Part shown: positions 7,231 to 14,112 of the stretch, in pieces | Position numbering within the stretch: the stretch's first letter is position 1 | Layout of the letters: every line of letters starts with the position of its first letter | Origin: a bacterium UBP2_UBA2255 | GTDB lineage: Bacteria > Edwardsbacteria > AC1 > EtOH8 | DNA: 21,988 bases | Reading direction: 5' to 3' | Assembly (NCBI GenBank): GCA_002347565.1 | Contig: DDXR01000013.1 | Location: 2,988-24,975 of the forward strand | Program-made: the position numbers and the translations under genes | Notes under the pieces: model-generated | Databases searched by the model: none | What the model saw: the letters and a program-made list of their open reading frames with translations, nothing else | What the model was told of the DNA's origin: nothing

Positions 7231-8808
7231 TCAGTCCTTCCGGATCAGGGTGTCCTGCATCCAGTTGGCATCGTCGCGCTCCGGGTGGTCCTGGTTATAA
7301 TGCAATCCTCTCGATTCTTTGCGCTGGGTGGCGCACTCGATCACCAGTCCGGCCATGGCCGACAGGTTGCGCAGCTCGGCCAGCTCCTCGCCCACCCGGT
7401 AGCGCCAGTAGTAGTCGCGGATCTCGTCGTTGATCGTCGCCAGCCGGGCCGCGGCCCTGGCCAGCCGCTGGTCGGATCGCACGATGCCGACGTAGTTCCA
7501 CATCAGCAGGCGGATGGCGTGGCGGTTGTGCGAGACCACCACCCGTTCCCGGCTGGGCACCGATCCCACGTAATCCCACGGCGGGACGGCGGTCGGGCCG
7601 GGCCCGTCGCCGTCCGCGGCCCGCGCGGCCCGCGCCGAGAACACCAGCGCCTCCAGCAGCGAATTGGACGCCAGCCGGTTGGCCCCGTGCACGCCGGTGC
7701 AGGCCGTCTCGCCGGCGGCGTAAAGGCCGGGCAGGTCGCTGCGGCCGTCCAAGTCGGTGCGCACCCCGCCGCAGATGTAGTGCGCCGCGGGCACCACCGG
7801 GATCGACCGGCGCGACAGGTCGACGCCGCGCTCGGCGCAGCCCCGGCTGATGGCGGGGAACCGGTCCCGGAACCGTTCCAACCCGATCCCCGAGATGTCG
7901 AGCAGCACGTGGCTCTCGCCCGAGACCTTGAGCTCGGCGTCGATGGCCCGGGCCACCACGTCGCGCGGGGCCAGGTCGGCGGAGCGGTGGTAGTCCGCCA
8001 TGAACGCCCGGCCGTCCAGGGTGCGCAGCACCGCCCCCTCGCCCCGCACCGCCTCGGAGATCAGGAACGAGCGGCCGCTGGCGTCGGCATGGTCCTGGTA
8101 CAGCGTGGTGGGGTGGAACTGGACGAACTCCATGTTGGCGATGGTGGCGCCGGCGCGCCAGGCCATGGCGATCCCGTCGCCGGTGGCGATCGGGGGATTG
8201 GTGGTGTGGAGGTAGGCCTGCCCGATGCCGCCGCTGGCCAGCAACACCGCCCCGGCGGCGTACGGCTCCATCTCCTGGGTGGCCAGGTCCAGCACGTAGA
8301 CGCCGCGGCAGCGGCGGGCGGGGCCGGACCCGGCGACGACCAGGTCCACCGCCAGGTGGTGCTCCAGGATGGAGACCCGCGGGTGCCGGCGCACTCGGTC
8401 CACCAGCACCCGCTCGATCTCGAAACCGGTGTAGTCCTTGGCGTGGACGATCCGCCGCGTGGAATGGCCGCCCTCCTGGCCCAGGTCGAAGTGCGCCGGA
8501 TCGGCGCGGGTGAACCCGACGCCCAGGGCGAACAGCTCCTCCACCAATGCCGGCCCCTCGCCGACCATGGCCGCCACCGCGTCGCGGTGCGACAGGCCGG
8601 CGCCGGCCGCCAGCGTGTCCCCGACGTGGGTCGCCGGGCTGTCGTCCGCGCCGAACACCGACGCCACGCCGCCCTGAGCGTAGTTGGTGTTGGAATCGGT
8701 CTCGGTCTTCTTGGTGATGACGCAGACCGTGCCCCGCTCGGCGGCCTTGAGCGCAAAGGTCAGCCCGGCGATGCCGGAGCCGATGACGAGGAAGTCGTAG
8801 CTGGGCAT
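7231..8808 (-). CDS. nadB: L-aspartate oxidase
   Basis: NadB oxidises L-aspartate to iminoaspartate for quinolinate and NAD synthesis. It can use O2 or, without oxygen, fumarate as acceptor. The 525-residue flavoprotein begins MPSYDFLVIGSGIAGL with the FAD-binding GxGxxG at residues 10-15. It continues with TNYAQGGVASVF, HSTRRIVHAKDYTGFEIE, EFVQFHPTTLY, ISEAVRGEGAVLR and the FAD-binding GLYAAGETACTGVHGANR followed by LASNSLLEALVF. These separate it from succinate dehydrogenase flavoproteins, together with the lack of an SdhB partner. The ATG at 8808 is chosen because the Rossmann motif starts at residue 5-10; the frame is open further upstream through the cdsA overlap region. No clear Shine-Dalgarno is visible. 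nadA and nadC are not in the window. Confidence 0.95.
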   Translation of the reverse strand: MPSYDFLVIGSGIAGLTFALKAAERGTVCVITKKTETDSNTNYAQGGVASVFGADDSPATHVGDTLAAGAGLSHRDAVAAMVGEGPALVEELFALGVGFTRADPAHFDLGQEGGHSTRRIVHAKDYTGFEIERVLVDRVRRHPRVSILEHHLAVDLVVAGSGPARRCRGVYVLDLATQEMEPYAAGAVLLASGGIGQAYLHTTNPPIATGDGIAMAWRAGATIANMEFVQFHPTTLYQDHADASGRSFLISEAVRGEGAVLRTLDGRAFMADYHRSADLAPRDVVARAIDAELKVSGESHVLLDISGIGLERFRDRFPAISRGCAERGVDLSRRSIPVVPAAHYICGGVRTDLDGRSDLPGLYAAGETACTGVHGANRLASNSLLEALVFSARAARAADGDGPGPTAVPPWDYVGSVPSRERVVVSHNRHAIRLLMWNYVGIVRSDQRLARAAARLATINDEIRDYYWRYRVGEELAELRNLSAMAGLVIECATQRKESRGLHYNQDHPERDDANWMQDTLIRKD

Positions 8809-8831
8809 GGGATGAGGTATCAGGCAGGCAG

Positions 8832-9725
8832 TCAGGGAAGGATGACCAGCCGGCAGTACCAGTAGACGAAGGGCACCGCGAACAGCAGGCTGTCGAAGCG
8901 GTCCAGGATGCCGCCGTGGCCCGGCAGCAGGGTCCCGGAATCCTTGACGCCGGCGTCGCGCTTGAGCAGCGACTCGTACAGGTCGCCGGCCACGCCGAAC
9001 AGGACGACACCGAGGGCGAGCCCCGCCATCTCCCAGGGGCCGATCATCGGGAACCAGCGAGGCCGAGCCAGTACGGCCGCGATCATGGTGGCGGCGGTCC
9101 CTCCGAAAAGGCCCTCGTACGATTTCTTGGGACTGATGCGTGGCGCCATCGGATGCCTGCCCAGTGTCATGCCGACAAGATACGCGCCGGTGTCGCTGAT
9201 CCACACCAACGCGAATGTCAGGACCAGCAGCTTCGCCCCCATTGGATCCGACAAAAGAGGGAATAACTTCAGCGGATCAGAGATATCCCTGAGGAGCATC
9301 AAGTGGCCGAGCAAAACCGGGATGTAGAAAAGACCGGCCACCGTCACGGCCGCGGCCGCGATTGAACCATCGATGGGCCGTGCGAAGAGCGTGCGGACGA
9401 GCAGCAATAGCGCGAGCGCGACACTCGCGCCCCACCATCTCGGGTCGCCTGTCGAGAACGCCACGAGCAAGCATGCGGCTGTCGCCTGGCCCCACCATTG
9501 CAACGTCTTGATGCCTTTGGCGCCTGCCAATCGATAGAACTCCCACAATCCGATGCCCGACAACGCCAGTACCAGGGCCAGCAGCCAGTACCCGCCGGCC
9601 CGGGCCGCTCCCAGGATCAACGGGATGCCGACGATCGCGATCACAACGCGCAATGCCAAGGACGGGAACAGTTGTGCGAAAGACCGCCCGTTCGGACGGA
9701 ATCCCTTGTGCTCATCGGTCGTCAT
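8832..9725 (-). CDS. cdsA: Phosphatidate cytidylyltransferase (CDP-diacylglycerol synthase)
   Basis: CdsA makes CDP-diacylglycerol from phosphatidic acid and CTP, the branch point for bacterial phospholipids, in the inner membrane. The 297-residue protein has about eight hydrophobic helices. Its C-terminal family signature is complete: SLLKRDAGVKDSG followed by PGHGGILDRFDSL, with the K-R-x4-K-D and H-G-G-x-x-D-R-x-D residues that bind metal and CTP. SPKKSYEGLFGG and WISDTGAYLVG are also typical. The ATG at 9725 lies 20 nt after the uppS stop. The uppS-cdsA pairing is conserved in many bacteria, but the usual next genes (dxr, rseP) are absent and nadB follows instead. Confidence 0.95.
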   Translation of the reverse strand: MTTDEHKGFRPNGRSFAQLFPSLALRVVIAIVGIPLILGAARAGGYWLLALVLALSGIGLWEFYRLAGAKGIKTLQWWGQATAACLLVAFSTGDPRWWGASVALALLLLVRTLFARPIDGSIAAAAVTVAGLFYIPVLLGHLMLLRDISDPLKLFPLLSDPMGAKLLVLTFALVWISDTGAYLVGMTLGRHPMAPRISPKKSYEGLFGGTAATMIAAVLARPRWFPMIGPWEMAGLALGVVLFGVAGDLYESLLKRDAGVKDSGTLLPGHGGILDRFDSLLFAVPFVYWYCRLVILP

Positions 9726-9745
9726 GGGTGCTTTCGCGCGTCATG

Positions 9746-10486
9746 TTATGGTCTGATCTTCCCGAACCGGCGGTCGCGGTTCTGGTAATCCAGCAGGGCC
9801 CGGTGCAGGTCCTGCTCGCCGAAGTCGGGCCACAGAACGTCGGTGGTGTAAAACTCGGCGTAGGCCGCCTGCCACAGCAGGAAGTTCGACATCCGGTTCT
9901 CGCCCGACGTCCGGATGATCAGGTCGGCGTCCGGCACCTCGGGATGGTACAGGTAGCGCCGCACGATCTCCTCGTCGATCCGCTCCGGCTTGATGGCGTG
10001 CGCGGAGAGGTCGCGGGACAGCCGCTTCACCGCGTCGACGATCTCGGCCCTGCCGCCGTAGGACAGCGCCAGGTTGAGCACCAGCCCGGTGTTGTGCGTG
10101 GTCCGCTCGATCGAATCCATCAGTATCTTCCGCGCGTTCTTCTCGAGGTCGCTGGTGCGGCCGCTGGTGATGATGCGGACGCGCTTGGCGTCCAGCTCGT
10201 CGATCTCGCTCATCAAATATTCGCGTAGCAGCCGCATCAGCACCGTGACCTCGGGCTTGGGCCGCAACCAGTTCTCCACCGAGAAGGCATACAGCGTCAG
10301 GTATTTGATGCCGATCGTGCCACTAGCGTTGACGACGGTCTTGACCGACTTCATGCCGGCCCGGTGGCCGGCCGCGCGGGGAAGGCCGCGCCGCTTGGCC
10401 CAGCGGCCGTTGCCGTCCATGATCACGCCCACGTGGACCGGCAGTCTCTTCAGGACATGGCTCGCGCCATCGATGGTGATCTTCAT
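9746..10486 (-). CDS. uppS: Undecaprenyl (isoprenyl) diphosphate synthase
   Basis: This cis-prenyltransferase extends farnesyl diphosphate with isopentenyl diphosphate to make the C55 carrier lipid for peptidoglycan and surface glycans. The 246-residue protein has HVGVIMDGNGRWAKRRGLP with the catalytic Asp at about D24. It also has GHRAGMKSVKTVV, LTLYAFSVENWLRP and the C-terminal DLIIRTSGENRMSNFLLWQ, then FYTTDVLWPDF. The start is the ATG at 10486. A near-perfect promoter (10497-10525) ends only 10 nt before this ATG, so the mRNA is probably leaderless or has a 1-5 nt leader, and no Shine-Dalgarno is present. uppS heads the operon running through cdsA, nadB, the transporter and the aldehyde oxidoreductase pair. 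Confidence 0.95.
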   Translation of the reverse strand: MKITIDGASHVLKRLPVHVGVIMDGNGRWAKRRGLPRAAGHRAGMKSVKTVVNASGTIGIKYLTLYAFSVENWLRPKPEVTVLMRLLREYLMSEIDELDAKRVRIITSGRTSDLEKNARKILMDSIERTTHNTGLVLNLALSYGGRAEIVDAVKRLSRDLSAHAIKPERIDEEIVRRYLYHPEVPDADLIIRTSGENRMSNFLLWQAAYAEFYTTDVLWPDFGEQDLHRALLDYQNRDRRFGKIRP

Positions 10487-10496
10487 TGGGGTACTG

Positions 10497-10525
10497 ATTG
10501 TACTAGAAATCGGCCGGCAAGTCAA
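10497..10525 (-). promoter_or_regulatory. Strong sigma70-like promoter directly abutting uppS
   Basis: A -35 box TTGACT (10520-10525), a 17-nt spacer and a -10 box TACAAT (10497-10502) are followed by only 10 nt before the uppS ATG. Transcription should start within those 10 nt. The promoter sits just after the terminator of the translation operon. Confidence 0.8.
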
Positions 10526-10538
10526 ACGTTTCCCAATG

Positions 10539-10571
10539 CAAATCCCGCCGTTCGTGAAACGGCGGGATTTG
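10539..10571 (-). terminator. Hairpin terminator of the translation operon
   Basis: Perfect 14-bp arms CAAATCCCGCCGTT and AACGGCGGGATTTG enclose a 5-nt loop, 18 nt after the ferredoxin stop. The U residues lie within the 3' arm (ATTTG) rather than in a long tail. The structure is symmetrical and could act on either strand, but only minus-strand genes flank it. Confidence 0.75.
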
Positions 10572-10589
10572 CCGGGGGCAACGGCGCGG

Positions 10590-10757
10590 TCAAACTTCCT
10601 TGATGGCGTTCTCCGGGCAGGCGTCCAGGCAGGCGCCGCACTCCACGCAATCCTCGGTTATCTCGAACTTATCCTCGCCCTCGATGATGGCGTTGTTGGG
10701 GCAGGAGTCGGTGCACCCGCCGCAGGCGATGCAGGCGTCGGTGATGATGTACGGCAT
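10590..10757 (-). CDS. Small 2[4Fe-4S] ferredoxin
   Basis: This is a 55-residue clostridial-type ferredoxin beginning MPYIITDACIACGGCTDSCP and ending in the second cluster motif CVECGACLDACP. Each half has the C-x2-C-x2-C-x3-C-P pattern, so eight cysteines bind two low-potential [4Fe-4S] clusters in a soluble electron carrier. The ATG at 10757 has a GAGG ribosome site that overlaps the frr stop region, and only 8 nt separate the genes. It is the last gene of the ribosomal protein operon, before the hairpin at 10539-10571. It could serve the aldehyde oxidoreductase encoded downstream, but that is only inference. The gene is complete and of normal length for the family. Confidence 0.95.
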   Translation of the reverse strand: MPYIITDACIACGGCTDSCPNNAIIEGEDKFEITEDCVECGACLDACPENAIKEV

Positions 10758-10765
10758 GGCGGTCC

Positions 10766-11323
10766 TCACACTTCCATGATCTCTTTCTCTTTTTTCGCCA
10801 GCACCTCGTCGATCAGCGCGGTGTACTTGTCGGTCATCCGCTGGGTGTCATCGTGGGCCTTCTTGGAGTCGTCCTCGGTGATCTTCTTGTCCTTCTCCAG
10901 CTTCTTGATCTCGTCGTTGGCGTCGCGCCGGATGTTGCGGACGGCGACCTTGCCCTCCTCCGACATCTTCTTCACGACCTTGACCAGCTCGCGGCGGCGC
11001 TCCTCGGTCAGGGTGGGGATCGGCAGCCGGATCACCTTGCCGTCGTTGGCCGGTGTGAGGCCCAGGTCCGACTTGAGGATGGCCTTCTCGATCTCGCCGG
11101 TCAGGCCCTTGTCCCAGGGGGCGATCACCAGCAGGCGCGCCTCCGGCACCGAAATGGTGGCCACCTGGTTGAGCGGCACCGGGCTGCCGTAGCTCATCAC
11201 CCGGACAGTGTCCAGCAGGGCGGCGTTGGCCCGGCCGGTGCGGATGCCGGCGAACTCGGTCTTGAGCACGTCGACCGCCTTCTGCATCTTGTGCTCCATG
11301 GTCTGGTACACCTGCGGCAGCAT
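10766..11323 (-). CDS. frr: Ribosome recycling factor
   Basis: RRF works with EF-G to split post-termination ribosomes. The 185-residue length is exactly typical. Conserved segments are KAVDVLKTEFAGIRTGRANAAL, YGSPVPLNQVATISVPEARLL, WDKGLTGEIEKAI, RLPIPTLTEERRRELVK and KKMSEEGKVAVRNIRRDAND. The ATG at 11323 is chosen over the longer upstream frame because the ribosome site GGAG lies inside the end of pyrH and only 2 nt separate the pyrH stop from this ATG. pyrH-frr is a widely conserved pair. A ferredoxin gene follows after 8 nt. Confidence 0.97.
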   Translation of the reverse strand: MLPQVYQTMEHKMQKAVDVLKTEFAGIRTGRANAALLDTVRVMSYGSPVPLNQVATISVPEARLLVIAPWDKGLTGEIEKAILKSDLGLTPANDGKVIRLPIPTLTEERRRELVKVVKKMSEEGKVAVRNIRRDANDEIKKLEKDKKITEDDSKKAHDDTQRMTDKYTALIDEVLAKKEKEIMEV

Positions 11324-11325
11324 GG

Positions 11326-12045
11326 TCACTCCTTGATGATGGTTCCGGCCGGCTCCCCCCGCAGCACCCGCGCCAGCGAACCGGGCTGGTTGAGGTTGAA
11401 GACCACGATTGGCATCCGGTGCTCCTGGCACAGGGTGATCGCGGTGGCGTCCATCACCTTCAGGCCCTCGGCCAGGGCCCGGGCATAGGTCAGGGAGGCG
11501 TAGCGGACGGCCGCCGGGTCTTTCATCGGATCGCCGCTGTAGACGCCGTCGACCTTGGTCCCCTTGAGCAGGGCCGCGGCGCCGATCTCCACCGCCCGCA
11601 GGGCCGCGGCGGTGTCGGTCGAGAAGTACGGATTGCCGGTGCCGGCGGCCACGATCACCACCCGGCCCTTGTCCAGATGGCGCAGGGCCCGCCGCCAGAT
11701 GTAGGCCTCGGCGAACTTGGGCATCTCGACGGCGCTCATCACCCGGGTGGGGCAGTCCTTGTTCTCCAACCGGCTCTGCAGGGCCAGCGAGTTGATGACC
11801 GTGGCCAGCATGCCCATCTGGTCGGCGGTCACCCGCGCGATCCCGGCGCTTTGAGCCGCCGTGCCCCGCATGATGTTGCCGCCGCCGATGACCACGGCGA
11901 TGCCGGTCCCCAGCGCCCGGGCCGCCAGCACCTCGTCGGCGATGCGCTCGACCGACGGGATGTCAAGCCCCCGCCCTTCGGCGCCACCCATGGTCTCGCC
12001 GGACAGCTTGAGCAGTATCCTGCGGTAGATCAGTTCCTGGCCCAC
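11326..12045 (-). CDS. pyrH: UMP kinase
   Basis: UMP kinase converts UMP to UDP with ATP and in bacteria is usually activated by GTP and inhibited by UTP. The 239-residue protein belongs to the amino-acid kinase fold. Visible motifs are RRILLKLSGETMGG near the N-terminus, VVIGGGNIMRG, AIVNSL-like MLATVINSLALQ, GTGNPYFSTDTAAALRA and KVDGVYSGDPMKDP. The start is taken as GTG at 12045 because GAGGA lies 5 nt upstream and the length then matches the family. A longer frame to 12099 runs back into the intergenic hairpin and is unlikely. The gene is separated from tsf by 91 nt holding a strong hairpin, whereas frr follows directly. Confidence 0.95.
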   Translation of the reverse strand: MGQELIYRRILLKLSGETMGGAEGRGLDIPSVERIADEVLAARALGTGIAVVIGGGNIMRGTAAQSAGIARVTADQMGMLATVINSLALQSRLENKDCPTRVMSAVEMPKFAEAYIWRRALRHLDKGRVVIVAAGTGNPYFSTDTAAALRAVEIGAAALLKGTKVDGVYSGDPMKDPAAVRYASLTYARALAEGLKVMDATAITLCQEHRMPIVVFNLNQPGSLARVLRGEPAGTIIKE

Positions 12046-12050
12046 ATCAT

Positions 12051-12055
12051 TCCTC
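12051..12055 (-). promoter_or_regulatory. pyrH: Ribosome binding site that fixes the GTG start of pyrH
   Basis: GAGGA on the minus strand is followed by ATGAT and then the GTG start codon at 12045. The ATG within the spacer is out of frame. No in-frame ATG precedes the conserved kinase region. Confidence 0.7.
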
Positions 12056-12090
12056 GCGATCGGTTGCGCCCGCCCCACCCTCACAAACGG

Positions 12091-12126
12091 GAAACACACG
12101 ACCGGCCGGGGCCGGTTCGTGTGTTC
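12091..12126 (-). terminator. Strong hairpin between tsf and pyrH (possible partial terminator or processing site)
   Basis: The arms read GAACACACGAACCGGCC and GGCCGGTCGTGTGTTTC. They pair almost completely, with single-base bulges, around a very short C-rich loop. The downstream tail has only short T runs (TTTCCCGTTT). The structure begins 11 nt after the tsf stop. It could lower transcription into pyrH-frr or protect the 3' end of the ribosomal message. Confidence 0.5.
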
Positions 12127-12136
12127 GCTGGCTGGT

Positions 12137-12970
12137 TCACTCGTTGAGCCGGAAACGGACGAACCGTTTGACCGTCACCGGCCCGCCCAGCGCGGCGGCG
12201 CGGTCCTTGATCACCGCCTCCACCGTGCGCTGGGGCTCCTTGACGAAGGGTTGCTCCAGCAGGCAGATCTCGGAGTAGTACTTGTCCAGCTTGCCGGTGA
12301 CGATCTTCTCGATCACCTGCTCGGGCTTGCCCGAGCCCCGCAGCTGCTCGCGGTAGATATCCTTCTCCTTCTCGACCATCTCCGGCCTGACCTCGGACCG
12401 CGACACCACCAGCGGCGAGCTGGCCGCCACCTGCATCGCCAGCTCCCGGCCCAGGGTCCGCAGGCCCGGCGTGTCGGGGCCTGCCAGCTGCACCAGCACC
12501 CCCAGCTTGCTGCCCAGGTGGATGTAACCCTCGTGGATGCCGCCCTCCAGCCTGACCGCCCGCTTGAACTGGATGTTCTCGCCGATGGTGGCCACGGTCT
12601 GCTTGATCAGGTCGGCCTTGTCCTGCGGCAGGTCTTCCGGCGCCAGGGCCGGCTTGGGCTGTTCCAGCGCCCACTGGGCGAAGGCCTTGGCCAGGGCCTT
12701 GAACTGGTCGGTCTTGGCCACGAAATCGGTCTCGCAGTTGATCTCGGCCATGGCCGCGCTGGTGCCGTCGGCAGCGAGGGCGATGTCCACCAGCCCGTCG
12801 CCGGTGGCCCGGCCCACTTTCTTCTCGGCAGTCGCGATCCCCTTCTTGCGCAGGTATTCGACCGCCCGCTGGACGTCGCCGTCGGAGTGCTGCAGGGCCT
12901 CCTTGCAGACCATCATCCCGGCGCCGGTCATTTCCCTCAGTTTCTTGATGTCATCGGTGGTGATCGCCAT
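12137..12970 (-). CDS. tsf: Translation elongation factor Ts
   Basis: EF-Ts is the guanine nucleotide exchange factor of EF-Tu. The 277-residue protein has the N-terminal UBA-like domain (LREMTGAGMMVCKEAL, residues 11-26), then DGDVQRAVEYLRKKGIATA. The EF-Tu-contacting loop INCETDFVAKTDQFKAL follows, and then a dimerisation-type C-terminal domain. At residue 21 the family's usual Asp (GAGMMDCK/GAGMMDVK) is Val. Otherwise the core is intact. The gene follows rpsB after 27 nt with AGGA upstream, in the standard rpsB-tsf order, and a hairpin separates it from pyrH. Confidence 0.96.
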   Translation of the reverse strand: MAITTDDIKKLREMTGAGMMVCKEALQHSDGDVQRAVEYLRKKGIATAEKKVGRATGDGLVDIALAADGTSAAMAEINCETDFVAKTDQFKALAKAFAQWALEQPKPALAPEDLPQDKADLIKQTVATIGENIQFKRAVRLEGGIHEGYIHLGSKLGVLVQLAGPDTPGLRTLGRELAMQVAASSPLVVSRSEVRPEMVEKEKDIYREQLRGSGKPEQVIEKIVTGKLDKYYSEICLLEQPFVKEPQRTVEAVIKDRAAALGGPVTVKRFVRFRLNE

Positions 12971-12997
12971 CGCTCGCTGCTGTCCTTTCGGTTTCCG

Positions 12998-13963
12998 CTA
13001 CTTGTTCTCGGGCGGCTTGGGCTCGGTCCGGGCCGCCGCATGCGGCGCCGCGTGGCGGGAAGAGCCGCCGCGCATTCCGCCGCCGATCCTGCCGCCGCCG
13101 GGCCGCCCGCCGCCGGGCCCGCCGCGGCGGTCGCCGCCGCGGTGGTCGCCGCCCGGGCCGCCCATCGGCCGGTCGCCGCCGGTGCGCGGCTTGCGCACCG
13201 CGATGTGCCGCTTGACCTGCCCCGGGGCATCAGCCGGCCCGCCGTCCCTGGCCTGCTGGGAGAGCGCCTCCATCTCCTTCTGGTGCTTGGAGCGGCCCTC
13301 GATGGCCGCGTCGGCGATGACCGCGGTGATCAGCTTGATGGAGCGCAGGGCGTCGTCGTTGGCCGGCACCGGATAGCTGATGGGATCGGGGTCGATGTTG
13401 GTGTCGACCATGGCGATCACCGGAATGTCCAGCCGCTTGGCCTCGGCGATGGCCAGCTTCTCCTTCTTGCAGTCGACCACGAACACGGCGCCGGGCAGGC
13501 GGTGCATCTCCTTGATGCCGGACAGCACCGTCTCCAGCTTGCCGCGCTCGCGCTCCAGCCCCAGGGCCTCCTTTTTGGTGTAGCCCTCGTAGCTCTTGGC
13601 GGCCAGCCGGTCCAGGTCCTTGAGCCTGGCCACGCTGCGCTGGATGGTTGCGTAGTTGGTCAGGGTGCCGCCCAGCCAGCGCTCGGTGACATAGAACATG
13701 CCGCAGCGGGCCGACTCCTCGCGGATGACGTCGACGGCCTGCTTCTTGGTGCCGACGAACAGGATGTCGTCGCCGTTCTCGGCCACCGCCCTGGCCTTGT
13801 CGGCCGCCGCGTTCAGGCAGCGCACCGTCTTCTGCAGGTCGATGATGTGGATGCCGTCCCGCTCGTCGAAGATGAACCGCTTCATCTTGGGATTCCAGCG
13901 GGGCGCCTGGTGGCCGAAGTGGACCCCTGCCTCCAGCAGGTCGCGGATGGTGAAGTTCGCCAC
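12998..13963 (-). CDS. rpsB: Ribosomal protein S2 with Gly/Arg-rich C-terminal extension
   Basis: S2 is a small-subunit protein needed for S1 binding and initiation. Residues 1 to about 235 are a normal S2: DLLEAGVHFGHQAPRWNPKM, FIFDERDGIHIIDLQKT, FVGTKKQA, ERWLGGTLTNY, VFVVDCKKEKLAIAEA and VIAMVDTNIDPDPISYPVPAN. Residues 236-321 form an extension that is almost free of hydrophobic residues. It includes RKPRTGGDRP and then GGDHRGGDRRGG-like and GGGRPGGG-like runs up to about residue 302, ending in an Ala/Pro/Lys tail. It resembles RGG RNA-binding tails. The frame is intact and the stop sits just before tsf, so the tail is probably real. The start is GTG at 13963, with AGGAGG 9 nt upstream. 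A 149-nt gap separates it from rpsI. Confidence 0.95.
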   Translation of the reverse strand: MANFTIRDLLEAGVHFGHQAPRWNPKMKRFIFDERDGIHIIDLQKTVRCLNAAADKARAVAENGDDILFVGTKKQAVDVIREESARCGMFYVTERWLGGTLTNYATIQRSVARLKDLDRLAAKSYEGYTKKEALGLERERGKLETVLSGIKEMHRLPGAVFVVDCKKEKLAIAEAKRLDIPVIAMVDTNIDPDPISYPVPANDDALRSIKLITAVIADAAIEGRSKHQKEMEALSQQARDGGPADAPGQVKRHIAVRKPRTGGDRPMGGPGGDHRGGDRRGGPGGGRPGGGRIGGGMRGGSSRHAAPHAAARTEPKPPENK

Positions 13964-14075
13964 GGGGGTGGGCCTCCTTGTGTGGTGGTCGGTTGTCCCT
14001 CCGCCCGGCTCCTGCCAGGACCCCGGCCGGGCCGGGGCACCGCTGGCGGGCGTGATTCGCGGGCGTGTGTGATGC

Positions 14076-14106
14076 GCCTGCCGCCGCGGGGGCGCGGCCG
14101 GCAGGC
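14076..14106 (-). promoter_or_regulatory. GC-rich hairpin between rpsI and rpsB
   Basis: Arms GCCTGCCGGCCGCG and CGCGGCGGCAGGC pair with one bulged G around a short C-rich loop, 7 nt after the rpsI stop. There is no U tract. A smaller stem, CCCCGGC/GCCGGGG, lies further along the same gap. The function is unknown: it may be a terminator-like attenuator, an S2-binding leader or an mRNA stabiliser. Confidence 0.4.
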
Positions 14107-14112
14107 CGGCGT

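Noticed and set aside
7096..8865. 589-codon plus-strand frame opposite nadB
   Set aside because: It shadows a well-supported L-aspartate oxidase and has no recognisable domain or ribosome site.
12046..12099. Upstream GTG start for pyrH at 12099
   Set aside because: It would place the start inside the intergenic hairpin without a ribosome site and add 18 non-conserved residues. GTG at 12045 has GAGGA in place.
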